Under the pieces are notes generated by a model. It did not search any database and was not told where the DNA came from. It saw only the letters and a program-made list of their open reading frames with translations. From assembly GCA_023333565.1 (NCBI GenBank), contig JAJKFH010000801.1, positions 1 to 64,000 on the forward strand: DNA of 64,000 nt. Direction: 5' to 3'. Position 1 is the first letter of the stretch; each line of letters begins with the position of its first letter. The DNA comes from Puffinus mauretanicus. Its lineage: Eukaryota > Chordata > Aves > Procellariiformes > Procellariidae. The position numbers were made by a program, and so were the translations under genes. Of the stretch, positions 36,073 through 49,200 are shown one piece after another.

Positions 36073-36115
36073 TATTTAAAATGTATGTATGTACATATGT
36101 ATGTACGTAAAATTA
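36073..36115. repeat. TGTA-type microsatellite next to the CR1 tail
   Basis: Directly after the ATTCTATG units the DNA turns into TGTATGTATGTACATATG and similar tetranucleotide repeats, which is likely local slippage seeded by the CR1 terminus. Confidence 0.65.
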
Positions 36116-39100
36116 TGTATAAGGAAATATTTTACATGTAGGGAGGAAGAACACAACACTAAACTTTAATGACTTAATTTGTCTTAATTGCATATAAAGC
36201 ATATACTACCCTGCTCTATGTCGCATTAACATTGTTAAACATTTTATGTAGTATTTGGAGTTTTTCAATAAAAGACGATCTCTTGGAGTGATGTTGTCCT
36301 CTCAAGACCTCAATGCTATTTAAAAAGAACATAACAATCCTGTTAAGACTCTATTTGTTGAAGCTTTATAAAAATAGCTTGAAAGTAGAAAATTTCAAAC
36401 AATGGAAATACAAGAAAAAAATACCCAATTATATTTTGTAGACAAATGTCATGATTTCTGGGCATTCATGATTCATGATTTTGTGAGTACTTAGTATTAG
36501 AAATAACAACTAGCATGAAAAATGGGAAGGTTTTTACCTTAATGTCCAAAGAAATGTTAAAATAACATTAGCAGTAGATAATGTTACTATTTGCAAACAA
36601 TTAAAATAGGATTTTTTTAAAAAATCTCACACCTTGTCACTAACTTCAGTTATACGGCAAAAGGCTCTGACTTGGATGGTTTTCAAGGATGAAGGAGATG
36701 GAACTTAAGGCTTCCTTTCCATGCCTTCTATTTTTTCTGTTTTAACCTAAATTAGAACCATAAGATGGAGCAGAAGCCGTTGATCGTTGAATCCAGCCCC
36801 ATAGCTGCATGGGCAACCATGCTGTAGGTCATGAATAATCCCAGGCCCCGCTCTCAAAATCTCCTCCCAGTACTCTGTAGTGTATACTATAACACGCATG
36901 CATAATAATTAAACATATAATATTATATAATCGTATATTATGTATTATTTGCACATATACAGGTAGTACGATATATAATAACTATACATATAATATAATG
37001 CATACTAATCCCATTATAATAAGCCACAAAAACGAGAAAATAAATGTTCAAAACAACCTATGCTTGGGGTAAACAGACACTGAAAAATGTCAAGCCATAC
37101 GATTAGTTTGCATGCTTTTAGAACAATCTTACTATCAAATGTGCTCAATTTGCTTTCAAGATAGAAGTTTCTCGTAGGAGGGAAATCGAAATGTGCTTTG
37201 CAAACAGGGTGGAAAGCAGACATTAAAGCTGGAGCTGATATCTACATATGGCACCCATTGCTCTGTTGTGCATCCAGCAGCTATGCTACCCCACCAGAGG
37301 TAAAAAATGAGAAATTTTGAGGGTCGTTAGATTCTTCTCAGAGTCTGAGAAATTTGAGAAATTTGTTATTTAACAGATGGTGTCTCTCGTAACTAGGGCA
37401 TCAAAAGGATTTTTTTTTTTTTTAAAGGAACCACAGAAACATCTTATCTGGGTGAATTAAACCTGGAAAACTGCTGAAACTCCCCCAAATGGGAGTCCCT
37501 CTGGCTCTCACTACAGACTTATTTGCCAGTAAGGTGGAAAGCACAGCTGTAAGAAAGTATTTGCATTGTAAAGGACATGTTTAGATTTATGTTTTTTGTT
37601 TTGTTCTAGCTCTTTACACAGGTTTGGGCTTTTTTTTTTTTTTTAATTACCTGGAGAGCCAGCTTGGAAGTTAGATATTGTATCTCTTCTTATTTAACTC
37701 ATATGTTTCTCTGTTTAGTTTTTTACTACTTTTGCTATTTATTAGGCAGGAATTTAACAATGCAACAACTACTGATCTCACTAAATGCTGGATATGATAC
37801 TTCAGTAGCACACTTTGAAAAGTCTCAGTCATTCAATTAGTAAAATAATAAAAAAAAGTACTCATGAAAATACCGCATGTTCATGCATAGACCCATCAGA
37901 TGGCAATTTTCGTTTATTCTCAATCTCTTCCTCAAAGTACAGATTCAATGGCCATTAAACAATTTGTACTTTCAGTATATTTTATGTCAGAATTGGCAAT
38001 CTCAGCTATAACTGAAAACAGATGAAATCATTTTGGGTTTCTTTGTCCATAGTAGCCTCCATGTTTTTAAGGTGTTTCAGTCTAGTTTAACTGACCAGGT
38101 TAGGAGTCGTTTGACTCCACCTAATCCGATGATGTATACCCTATGCACGTGAGATTTTAGTCATAAGGGACATAGCCCTATACCTGAAAAGGAGTAGGAA
38201 AAGCAGAGCAGTTTGGTAATTGTGTGCTTCAGCACCTGTAAAAAAAGCTAATCCACCACATCAAGGACATGGACATGGACATATGGCTACATCCAACTGT
38301 GGATAAACTGGGATATGTTTTTTTTCCTAAAGCTTGCAGAGGTTTCCATGTAGCCTTTCTCCAGAGAAGGAAGGCTGCCTGCAGCAGCCTGGAATTATTT
38401 TCTGACATCAAACAGACATACAGATCTTAACATTTGTTTTACAAAGTGACTACAAATACCAAAATAATGAGGAAAAAAAGTTTTAAAAGCTGTTTTTCAA
38501 TAACAGGTACTAGAGCAGTGCAGTACAGAATGTATTAAATAATGCAAAATATTCACTCTAAAAAATCTGGATTGATTAACAAGAAATATCCTTGGAGCTA
38601 AAGGAAACAGCAAGATAGGAATAAAGGGTGTCTGATTTAAAACAGAAATCATGTTTACAATTTACAGTGATTTTTATAGAGATATTTCACAAAAGGAGTA
38701 CACTCAACTGATACTGAAAATATGCAGCATTAATGAAATTCAGTTATATATTGGTAAGCTGATGTGGATAGGTACATAACAAATATTTTTAATATACAAA
38801 AAAGTTACAAAAACTTTAAAGCTGAAGAACCAAATATCCAAAAGTTCTTTCCATACAAATCTTAATTAATCCTAACTTTTTTTTTTCATTTGCATTCAGT
38901 TCATTAACTTCTAGCTCTTCAGCGTTCTTGGATGATTATTTTCCCCATAAATTTAATATTTACTATTCACCTTAGTTCTTGTTATTAATTATCTGATAAT
39001 GAAGATCTTCTCTGAGTCATCTTTGACAATTATCTATGTACACACAGAGAATATTTTTACCATAACTGTATAATTTAATTCCCAGTATGTGGAAGGTATG

Positions 39101-42100
39101 ATCATACCACTTGAAAACATGAATGACGAAGTAGGGCTTATCTGCTGGCAACCCACTTCCCTAAGAAAGGAACTGCAACCCAGTGCCCTGGGAGCAAGAA
39201 ATCCATCCAGAATCTGCCACACAGTGCGGGAACCTCTCAGGGGGAATCACCATAACTTCAGCTCTCCCTCACAGGGGCTGCTGACTGGGTAAATATAGAC
39301 TGGCCATAAGAATATTTCAGAGAAAAAAGTTTAAAAAAGAAAAAATTGTCTGTGATTTACCAGAAGCCTTTGAACTTAATGTAGCCAATGCCGGTGCTTG
39401 TGACACCTGTGATTTATGAGTGCATTAATAATAGTGGACGGAATTAATATTAGCTTGCCTTGAACCCACATATAAGCATGCTAAAATAGCGTAGCCATAG
39501 CGTAAGCAGTATACAAATATGTCATAATAGGCATTTTATATAGGCTTGCGAGTGTTGTGACCACTAAAGGGGCAAAGATGTGTGTAGTTGTGTGTGGGAG
39601 GCACCCAGGAAGACAAGAAGTTGTAAGAAAGAGAGCAAGATAGATGCAAGGGACTGCAAGTCAGCAAAACCAAAGGCAAGATAAGCAGCACCAGGGACAG
39701 CTGAAATCCCTACTCTGGAAGGGAGAAAATAGAATAACAACATCAGGCATACCACGGAAAATCAGAGTTAAGAGGACCAGCTGGACCAACCTTCATAGCT
39801 AAACCATCCAGGACCACTGCCATCACTGCCAACTACTAACTACTGGTATAGTTAGATACCAGTATAGATAGTTCAGTATGCGATTGCCAAAGACCAACAG
39901 TTCGGTAGATGCAGTGATGATTAATAATGTGTTAAGAACTGACCTTAGCAGGAAAAGTGCTGCTAATAAATGAATTTAGTGAATGCTTTTTTTAAAGTTT
40001 GAAGGTGGGCTGAATTATCAGTCTTCTAAATTCTTCTATCACAGCAATCTTTAATTCTTTAACTGATATGGATTTTATATATATATGTATATGTACACAT
40101 ACACACACATACTCACTTGCAATGAATGAATATGCACCAGCTACGGTGCAAATAAGCCCCGGGAAGGTTTTCTGAACAGAAAGGACAATTTTACCCTGGG
40201 GAGAGAGTTACAGAGCTACTTGTATAGCTGCTAAGGGTAGGACTCTCCACAACAGTTATTTGCATTCTAAATACAATTTGGTGATGAATTATATGCAGAG
40301 CATGACTATAGTTTTTTAGGCCAGGCATTTTTTGATCACTTTCTTTCCTAAAACAATACAATCATTAAAGCTTGTTCATGAAAAAAAAAAAACCTGAAGG
40401 AACATTTCAGGTATATTAGGTGATGCTGTCAGCTTCAACCTAAAAATCACCCGTTCTGTTACCTGTTCTTTGGATATCAGATCTGCGCTTACAACCAAGG
40501 GAAAACACATGCCTGAAGCTCGATGGATTTTGAGGGCAGCAGCACTGCCAGGGAAATGACAAGAACAGCTGAGCAGTGGAGGTCTGGAGTTATTTCTTCT
40601 TTTTCTTTTCCTTCTTATGAAGATTTTCCAATAATAAATATACTCTAATGCAATAAATATATGAAATTATTTCATGAAACTCTGAATGTTAATGAATATG
40701 TGAGCATGTGAAATTTTGAGCATATGATTTATTAAAAAAACCTTTTTTTTACATTAACTCAAGAGTATTCCACCAACTTATTTTTAATTTCTGTCCCCAA
40801 ATATTCTTTCCAGTATTATCTTTTATCATGGTTTATTTATATCTTAGATAAGACAGAATAAACTTCTAAAAATAAATTAAATAAACTTCTTAAATATGAA
40901 TAGATAGCGTTTTAATTTAAAATTTGAAGCTACATAGTAAAAAAATTATAATTTTTTTTTTTTTTTAGTTTGGGGGAGTTGCGGGATGGTTTTTTTTTAG
41001 ATAAGAACAAAATTTGGAGTGTTATATCCAAAACAACCTTCAAGTTTGCCGTCCTAAAGTTTTTGTGGTATGAAGTCAGACATAAATTTACAGCTGGCCC
41101 TTCTCTATATAATTGGCCAATCCCGCGTCTGAATCCTAATAAATGTCTTTATTTCTGTTTTGAGAGACAGTAAAAGGAAGGAAGGAGTTGAAACCTGGAG
41201 CTGAGTTTTATAGCTTAGACTTACCTGTAAATTAGACCTAGCTGGCTTTTTAATTAAGAGCTCACAAAAGATGATCATTCCCTGTAATCTAATACATAAG
41301 AGTCTATAGACAACAGGAACAATAGTTAGACGAATCACACACTAATTGGTGTAGGAAGATAAAAGGCCTGACTCACACTCCCAAAAGCACGGGTTTTAAT
41401 CGTTCGACTTACAATAAAATTCCTCTAGGAGGTAACAGTACAATGCTCTTATTTTTTTTCTAAAGGCTGGATAGTGAATATCACAGGTTCACTGGTAAAA
41501 AACCTGCGCAGTTAAAAGACAATCTCCAGCCTCAGACACCAGAATTTCATGGGAGTTCAGATCCGCTTCTTGGGAAGGAGTCTGTAACAAATTCATGTGT
41601 GGTGGTGCAGATACAACACCAACACGCGTCGCATATGTATAAATATACAGGGAATTGAAAATGGTATCGCTTTTATTCAGCTGACCCTAATATTTAATTG
41701 TAGCAGGTTAGATTTTCATCACTGGCCTAACACAGCTGCAATTGAATTAATAATAAAACCTTCCTGCACATGGAAAATCTCCCTTTCCAGGTCAACATTT
41801 CTGCATTTGTACCGATCCAGAGTCAAGGCACTGTCCTTCTTTATATCTTTAGATGCACCCTCATTATGTAATGCTTACCTCAGGAAAACTGGTATCTGTA
41901 GGAATTTAAAAAAAAGTCAGTTTCTACTCCTACCCATGCAGAGCTATCAAGGGCCAGTCAGACCTTTCTCCCCAGTCCTGTCCCTGGGGTAATGCAGAAG
42001 TTGTACCCCAGACAGCAGAAACAGCATCCTCACCCTGGGCCAAGTAGTGTGTTACGTACGCCAGGGAGACGCACTGTACACATCTTTCAGGATTCCCACT

Positions 42101-43257
42101 CAAATGTTTCTTTGGTTTCTGCAGTTTTCAATGACACTGAGAAGATATGTTATCTAAAGGAAAATAAATTATTTGCAGACGATGTTTGCATTGTTCTATA
42201 TGGCTTTAGCGAGGCAAATATCAAGAGAGGACCATTAGTTTCGTGCATCAGAGTACTATGGAGAAAAAAAACAGCAACTAGGATATAGCATTTGAGAATA
42301 CGCTATTGTCACCTACAGGGATCTTATTTACTGAAAGTTATAAATGAGGTGAATAGTAATTTACGTAGGGGCGTGGAGAGTGTGGGAGAATAGTCTGAAT
42401 GTAAAACATACCTTTAGCTAGCTAACACACGATATTTTTAAAGTCCTTAAAATACAGAGCATTTCTTACTCTATCGTTTGGATTTCATCCAGTGAGGTGT
42501 GATAACAGCTTTCATCTTGGCAACAGAGAGGAAAACAGTCACATGCAATTGGTTTTTCAGGTCAGGAATATAGAGAGCAATTTCTGATTTTGATTACCTT
42601 TTTTCTCTTGAAAGACAAGATGATCAGGTTCAGGAGCCCATTTTTCTGTTTCTGGTTCTTTTCCACATGATGAAACATCTGATTTTGTTGGTTCATTCTT
42701 ATGTTTCCAAGACAAAAATATAAATAAGTACTTTATATGTATATTAATTAGTACAGCAAAATGGAACCATCATCAGATAGAGTCACCAGCCAGTCTTTGG
42801 GACAATAGTTTACATATTTGGAACTCAATTCTGATCATGGTTTGTGTCTCAAGCAAAATCAAAGGTCTTTTCTCTGTTTTGCAAGTAGTGTGATGTCAAT
42901 AAAAGGATAAAATATTCTCTTACAGGCTATTTCCCTCAAACTTATGATGATGAATTGAAATGTGGTCCTGTTTCTCTGACTCCTGTGTTTTTCCAGTCTC
43001 TGACTATAGGCCTGGATACCACACTAAAACCTAAAGGAAGAAGAGCCAGAAGCAGAAGCGCTCATGCAGTCTGCTTTGCTTCACCTGAGCATGGCAGGGG
43101 GGAAATGAGTAACTCACGGGTGGACTTGGGTAACAACCTGGGGAATCGGCAAGGGTAACCCTTCCTCCAGAGCTCTAATATGGCATTGGTATGGACCTTG
43201 GCGCACGTGCAACTGTGGCCTCAGTAAGCTTCAAATTTCACACGTAGGATTTGCCGA
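36116..43257. other. AT-rich unique DNA with a TATA-rich block
   Basis: No gene is recognised. An AT-rich block with many ATATAAT-like words spans about 36895-37015. A second copy of the unclassified repeat lies at 39436-39550, and a 9-bp stem with a 6-base loop lies at 39841-39864. Open frames at 39089-39292, 41597-41992 and 41992-42288 have no family match; the last contains LFADDVC by chance. Confidence 0.4.
39436..39550 (+). repeat. Unclassified dispersed repeat, copy 2
   Basis: Shares four ordered blocks with 19771-19870, including CTTGCCTTGAAC and ATAAGCATGCTAA, with a small insertion before the last block. The GC-richer DNA that follows to about 39990 ends with AATAAATGAATTTAG and may be part of the same, unidentified element. 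Confidence 0.5.
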
Positions 43258-43498
43258 CCAAGGGAGGTTCAGATTGGACATTAGGAGAAATTTCTTTACT
43301 GAAAGAGTGGTCAGGCCTTGGAACAGGCTGCCCATGGAAGTGGTGGAGTCACCATCCCTGGAGGTATTTAAAAGACATGTAGATGAGGCGCTTAGGGACA
43401 TGGTTTAGTGAGCATGGTGGTGTTGGGTTGATGGTTGGACTCGATGATCTTAGAGGTCTTTTCCAACCTTAACGATTCTATGATTCTATGATTCTATG
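43258..43498 (+). mobile_element. CR1 LINE, short 3' end
   Basis: Only the last 241 bp of a CR1 are present. The end of the coding region reads [17 protein letters not shown] and then [20 protein letters not shown], followed by the 3' UTR and three ATTCTATG units ending at 43498. The left border sits where CCAAGGGAGGTTCAGATTGG begins. It belongs to the same broad subfamily as the copies at 33608-36072 and 62684-63139. Confidence 0.95.
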
Positions 43499-45687
43499 CT
43501 GAGTTATTGCAGGGAAAAGCAGTGTTTGATCTTCTTCTCTGTCTTTGAAAGAATTATGGTGATTATATCCTGCACACTGGTAATATACCAAAGCAAAGCA
43601 GAGGACTGAGAGGTGCTTAACTTGCTACCACCTGTAAAGTTAAAAGTCTTCAGGGCTTACAACTTTAAACTAATATCTCAAAAGTGTTAACACCAAGATG
43701 TGTCAATTCAATCAAGACTAGGAAAGATTGTGAACATACCATAGGAGCAAGATTCTCTTTTCTTTTAAGACAAATAAATATAAGAAACCATGAATGAAAA
43801 ATAAATCCACAATCACTAAGTGAATATAAAGGCAGCTATTAGCTCTAAAAAAAATCATAATTTACCTGTAATTACCAAATTAATTTACCCTGCAATTATG
43901 CTCAGGAAAGTACTGATTGTATTTTCTCCCCAGGAAAGTGTGTTTCTGGAAAATTAATGTTTCTAATATTTGATAATGTACTAGACATTCTTAACATAAA
44001 AATGTTAATGTATTTTCTATGTTAAGAATATTGTTTTGACTGCAGTTGTGTGCTTTTCTTAATCCTGTCTTCTCTCTCATCTTCCATACATATACTCTTT
44101 TGCCTGTCATACATACTGTTGCAGAAACACATTCCTAATAAATAAATATTCCTAAACATTCTACTTGATTACCAGAGACAGTAGGTTGAAGAAAAACCAG
44201 AGGAATATTGTTGGAATTGCTTAGTACCTCAGACATATTCAGGAGCCAAAGATTGCTCCACTTCAATTTTTCACAATGGTTTCCAGTAGAAATTTTGAAG
44301 AAGAGTTTCAACAGAGATGAGGCATTTGCAGAAGATTTTCCAAAGTTCCCTCAGGAACTTTGCTATCTTCCTATACTAAATATTACAGATTACATTTACG
44401 TACTAGCTATTACAAACCCCCCCAAAAGGGAATAGTGATGTAAATGAAGATTAACTCTGCTCCAAATTTCACACAGCACAGGCACTGAAGGAGCTGAATG
44501 TGCTTGACATCTCCTAGCGAAAGATCTTTAAACACCAATATTTTAGGGAACTTTTTTTTTTTAATACAGCTGGTAAGAATCTGGGTTAAGGGAGAAATCT
44601 AGAGCCTTTTTTAAAAAAAATCATGATATTATACTTGCTTGAAACTGAGGATATATTAAAAGGGAAACTGGCTGCCTGAATGCATTGTGGCAGCCTTCTT
44701 GTACATTTCCAGTTATGTGTCCTAATATTTTAGTATATATAGTGATATCAGTAAAGAATGGCATTGTCATCTTACCCACACAAAATTTAATTACAGACAT
44801 TTGGGTTTTGACATATTGTTAATTAAATATTGATTTGTCGGAGGATGAACTAAGCCATCAGTTTTTTCCTTCCTAATTAAAATAATGGCTGCTCCACATG
44901 CCAACAGTTATGAATCTAACTGAAATAACTGTAGAAGAAGAAATGTAAAAAAGCCTTAAATAATGCAGCATATTGCACCTCAATTATGATTAATAAATTA
45001 GACATACAGTAGTAGCTGTACTATTTAAATAGACTGTCCACATTTTCCCCTATTGGGAGTAAAGAGCTAATGTTTGATTGTTTGCATTTATCCTAGAGCT
45101 TTGTGTTCCAGTTTGTCATCAGTAAGTGGTCTCAACATTGTCAAAAAAGTCCATTTATACATTCCTCAGTGCCATCAATATTGTTCTTAGTGATTATACA
45201 AGCAAAGCAAACACTGAACTGATAAAGAAAACCACTCTTCTGCTCTGAGCGAGAAGCTGCATACCATTTATGGCATATTAAATAGTTCAGTAGTTGAAGT
45301 TTTTTTAATAATTAATTTTTGTGGTGCTTGTGCTCCATGGATGAAGAAGGGACTTCTATTTTCATTGCAATCAGTTTCTCACTTTTTAATCAACATTAAT
45401 TTAATATTAAAGTTTGATTTTCTATATCATGCTGACGTGAGAGATATCATGCTAATTTCTACTGAGTGTTCTCTGATTAGTGAGTTTAATGTGCAACTAT
45501 TCTCCCCCATCTACAAGTTAAATTTCTACTCAGAAGATGTCTACTCTTTCTTCAGCTTTCATCTTAAATACCACAGGATCATTTTCCCCCAGCCAAAAAC
45601 CATGTCATTACATCTTCCTTATCTCTTTCAAAATATTTCTCTTTGTCTTTTTGTTTATTTAACATTTCCTCACTGCACCAAAATAAA
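43499..45687. other. AT-rich unique DNA
   Basis: I see no gene, repeat or RNA. The open frames at 44208-44435 and 45341-45694 have no recognisable product and no supporting splice or promoter signals. Confidence 0.4.
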
Positions 45688-46201
45688 ATCATAGAAGCAT
45701 AGAATCTTTTAGGTTGGAAAAAGACCTTTCAGATCACTGAGTCTGACCGTTAACCTAACACTGCCAAGTCCACCACTAAACCATGTCCCTAAGCACCGCA
45801 TCTACACGTCTTTTAAATATCTCCAGGGATGGTGACTCCACCACTTCCCTGGGCAGCCTGTTCCAGTGCTTGATAACCCTTTCAGTGAAGAAAATCTTCC
45901 TAATATCCAATCTAAACCTCCCTTGGCGCAACTTGAGGCCATTTCCTCTCGTCCTATCACTTGTTACTTGGGAGAAGAGACTGACCCCCACCTCGCTACA
46001 ACCTCCTTTCAGGTAGTTGTAGAGTGCAATGAGGTCTCCCCTCAGCCTCCTCTTCTCCAGGCTAAACAACCCCAGTTCCCTCAGCCACTCCCCATCAGAC
46101 TTGTGCTCCAGGCCCTTCATCAGCTTCGTTGCCCTTCTCTGGACACGCTCCAGCACCTCCATGTCCTTCTTGTCCTGAGGGGCCCAAAACTGAACACAGT
46201 A
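45688..46201 (-). mobile_element. CR1 LINE, 5'-truncated
   Basis: The element lies on the minus strand with its 3' end at 45688 (reverse complement of the ATTCTATG-type tail, here ATCATAGAAGCATAGAAT). The minus-strand frame 46213-45776 is unusually well kept. It reads [55 protein letters not shown] and [15 protein letters not shown], and continues to the CR1 C-terminus. This stretch has no frameshift, which suggests a fairly young insertion. The 5' truncation at about 46201 removes all catalytic domains. Confidence 0.96.
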
Positions 46202-49200
46202 TACTTCTTTCATCTTTTGAGGGCTAGCCCTAATGAGTCAGTGCATCTTATACATGATTAATACCATGAAAGTGAACAACAATATTTTTTTACTATTTCA
46301 TTAGCGAAAGAGGTAGACTGAAATGGACTTTAATATATATATACACATCATGATGAATACAGAAACTTGGTAACAGGGGCCTGTAAGATGATAAGGAACA
46401 TGCCTTTTTTAGTCCACAAAAGGATCATATACAGGACATCTCTGAGCCTTCATTTCTCCCTTCATTTTCTCTTTAAGCATGTTTAGATTTCCATACAGGA
46501 CTGCATTCTTCATGGAGTCTCTTCAAAATTTTTAAAGGGGAAACAATTTGATCCAATATTTCAGTGCTACTGTTTAATCAGATATTAAGGGATGCAAAGA
46601 GTATTTGATATGCTTTTTCTTTGTAGATTGTCGATTTCTACTAAGTCAACTGAACTTCATATTCAGAGAAGTAGAATATTCTTTGCATATCATTTATTGC
46701 AAGGGATTACATTACATGAATTTCCAGGAAGGTGGAAATGCAAATACAAAAACTGCATTTTTGTATTTTCATATTAATAAAGAGATGCTCGTTCCTCTGC
46801 TTTAAGGTGATTAACATCAGTCTTCCATGTGTCATGTACATATTAATTTTAAGGACATAGATAATCTGATAGAGATTATTAAGAAGGCACACTTGTTTAC
46901 AGTGAAATTATCATACATCTGTTTGGAGCAGCATGAATTTTGGGAGGTCTTACTTGCTTAGAGTTTTTCTATCCTATTTGGGGGTGCGTTGGGGCAGGTG
47001 TTGTGATTTTTTAAAACCTTTTACACTTTCATAGCTGAATTTCTGTATAGTTCCATGAGTTCATATGAAGAAGTTGAAATGAGCAGGAAGCTAAAGATCA
47101 CAAACCAATCCCTTGGGACAGACAATGAAAATTTAAAACTGGGTTCATGCTGTTTGCTTATATTGCTGCAGATTAAAGATTTATTGCCATCGGTAGATTT
47201 TTAAATGCTCTCTTTTACATAATGTTCTGAAATACAGTGTTATCCATTTTACTTTAATGTGTTACAATCTCCTCTATTAGAATGGGATTTAATTTGGTTT
47301 TTTATATTTTTTTCTGATTTGATCTAACTTTTTTATACAACATGAATATTTGCTTTTTTCTTCCAATGAGTTACTGAAACAGCTTGGAAAAATTAAAGAT
47401 AAGAAATCTGTGGAGGCTTTGGGCTATCTAATTTTTATGTCTCTCTGTGCTTCTTCCACCAGAAAGAGAAGTTCTGCTAGGTATAAATGTGAATCACAGA
47501 AGCCAAATATACAGGAATCACTTATCATAGAGCATGAATCTATGCAAATGAATAAACAATTCTATATAATAAAAAGCAGGCCCCAGAAAAAGGCTCTAGG
47601 AGAAAGTGAACCTAGCTATGAAAGAGTTAATGTGACAGATCTAGGACACAAGTTGCTCATCCTGTAGGGAAGTCACTTTCAAACCTTAAAGTAAAAAATT
47701 AGGGTTAGTTTGGATGTACTGCAGCGGATTCAAAAAACAATGTGTCTCGCTGGAAAGCAGTGGAACTATTCCAATTTCACCAGATAATATTTTAACTTTT
47801 TGGTTTTGGGGTTTTTTTTTGTACTAAACAGTCATTGGTTATGTCTTATCTATATGTTACAGCAGGAAACTTCAAGGCCTGGTAAAATCAAGGAGTTAAA
47901 AATCTACAAGGAACATTCAAGCCAATACAAGTCTGATACATGGTCAATGGATTTAGTGAGTTGACTGCTGTTAGTAAGAAACTGGATTTAGAAGAAATAC
48001 AGAGGTTGTTCCTTTCAGTATTTACACTGAAGACACTTAAATTCAAAACAAATGTTTACTTGTAATTTGCTCATTTGATCATTTCAGTAATAGAAATTGA
48101 AGTAAGTTGCGATTTTATCAATTTCATTATAGATCAAAATTATTATTCTTCAGAATATCTCTGGGCAAGTTTCTTCAAACACAGTGGCACACCAAACTCA
48201 TTACAGAAATATTGATTTTCTCAGTATTCTTGTATTAAATATGCATGTCAATATCTTAAGCTAGGCTACAGAATATGACAAAAGAGGTTTGCTGCATCAC
48301 TTTTCACTAGTGTAGGGTTTGGTGTCATTTTGGTGAAATAAATTTGAGCAGTACAATGCTGAACTAGGTTCAATCTGTAGTTTCTGTTAAAACAGAAAGT
48401 TGCTTACCCCTTAACCTCTCTTCTCCAGGGGTTTCTCTAAATAAACTTCTCCCTCCTACTGGTCAATACCTTCTCTGTTCTTAGATAAAATTGTTAATAT
48501 GAGTTTAGTTAACCTAGAATGATACAATAGAGTGGGACTGATGAGATTAGTGCACACTGATAATGCCAAATATGAAATGCCTTTATAGGTCTAAGTAAAA
48601 CTGGGGTTGTCACTCTCCTGACAATGATGTGCAATAAACTCGTGAAACCCAGTGTTTTACAGGATGATACACATTTAGTTTCGTAGTAGATCATTTCATA
48701 ATTTCAGCCACAATCTTGAGGAATCACACAGATATTTCACTTCATCTGTTTATTGTTCAACAGCTTTTGTCTTGTTCCTTCTGACGAAGGAAAAACAAAT
48801 CTTCCAAGGTAACAGCAATACAGAAAAAGTCCTACTAATTTCCAGTTTGCAATAAATTCAAATACTTTCCACTTACAGCCATTTGCATAAAATAAGTTCA
48901 CAGCAATCTTCCAATGTTCACAGCAATCTTCCCAATATTCCCCTGGTTTAGGTATGCAGGGAAGCTTCTCAAGTACTCTGTAAATCATAATAAGAAAGTA
49001 TTTATGATTTCTTACTGATTCTATAAGCAGTTCATATCTACAGGAAAGATTTAACCCTGACACTTGGCAGTGGAATTCCTCCTTACTTAATCTTTATGAT
49101 CAACATCATTTTTACTATCTGACATCAGAAGTAGGTTTTCTGATCAAAAAAGGTTTCTCTTGCACTTCACTTCAGCACATACATTTCTAACTAACCACAG

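Noticed and set aside
39841..39864. 9-bp stem TACTGGTAT/ATACCAGTA with a 6-base loop
   Set aside because: Short, AT-rich and within the range expected by chance; kept only as a note.
41992..42288. LFADDVCIVLYG, which looks like a reverse-transcriptase catalytic motif
   Set aside because: The residues around it do not follow any LINE or retroviral pattern, and no other motif is found upstream or downstream in any frame.
47450..47500. 18-base exon-like piece between a CCACCAG acceptor and GTATAA donor
   Set aside because: Ends in an in-frame TAG in the surrounding frame and lacks a good pyrimidine tract or branch point.
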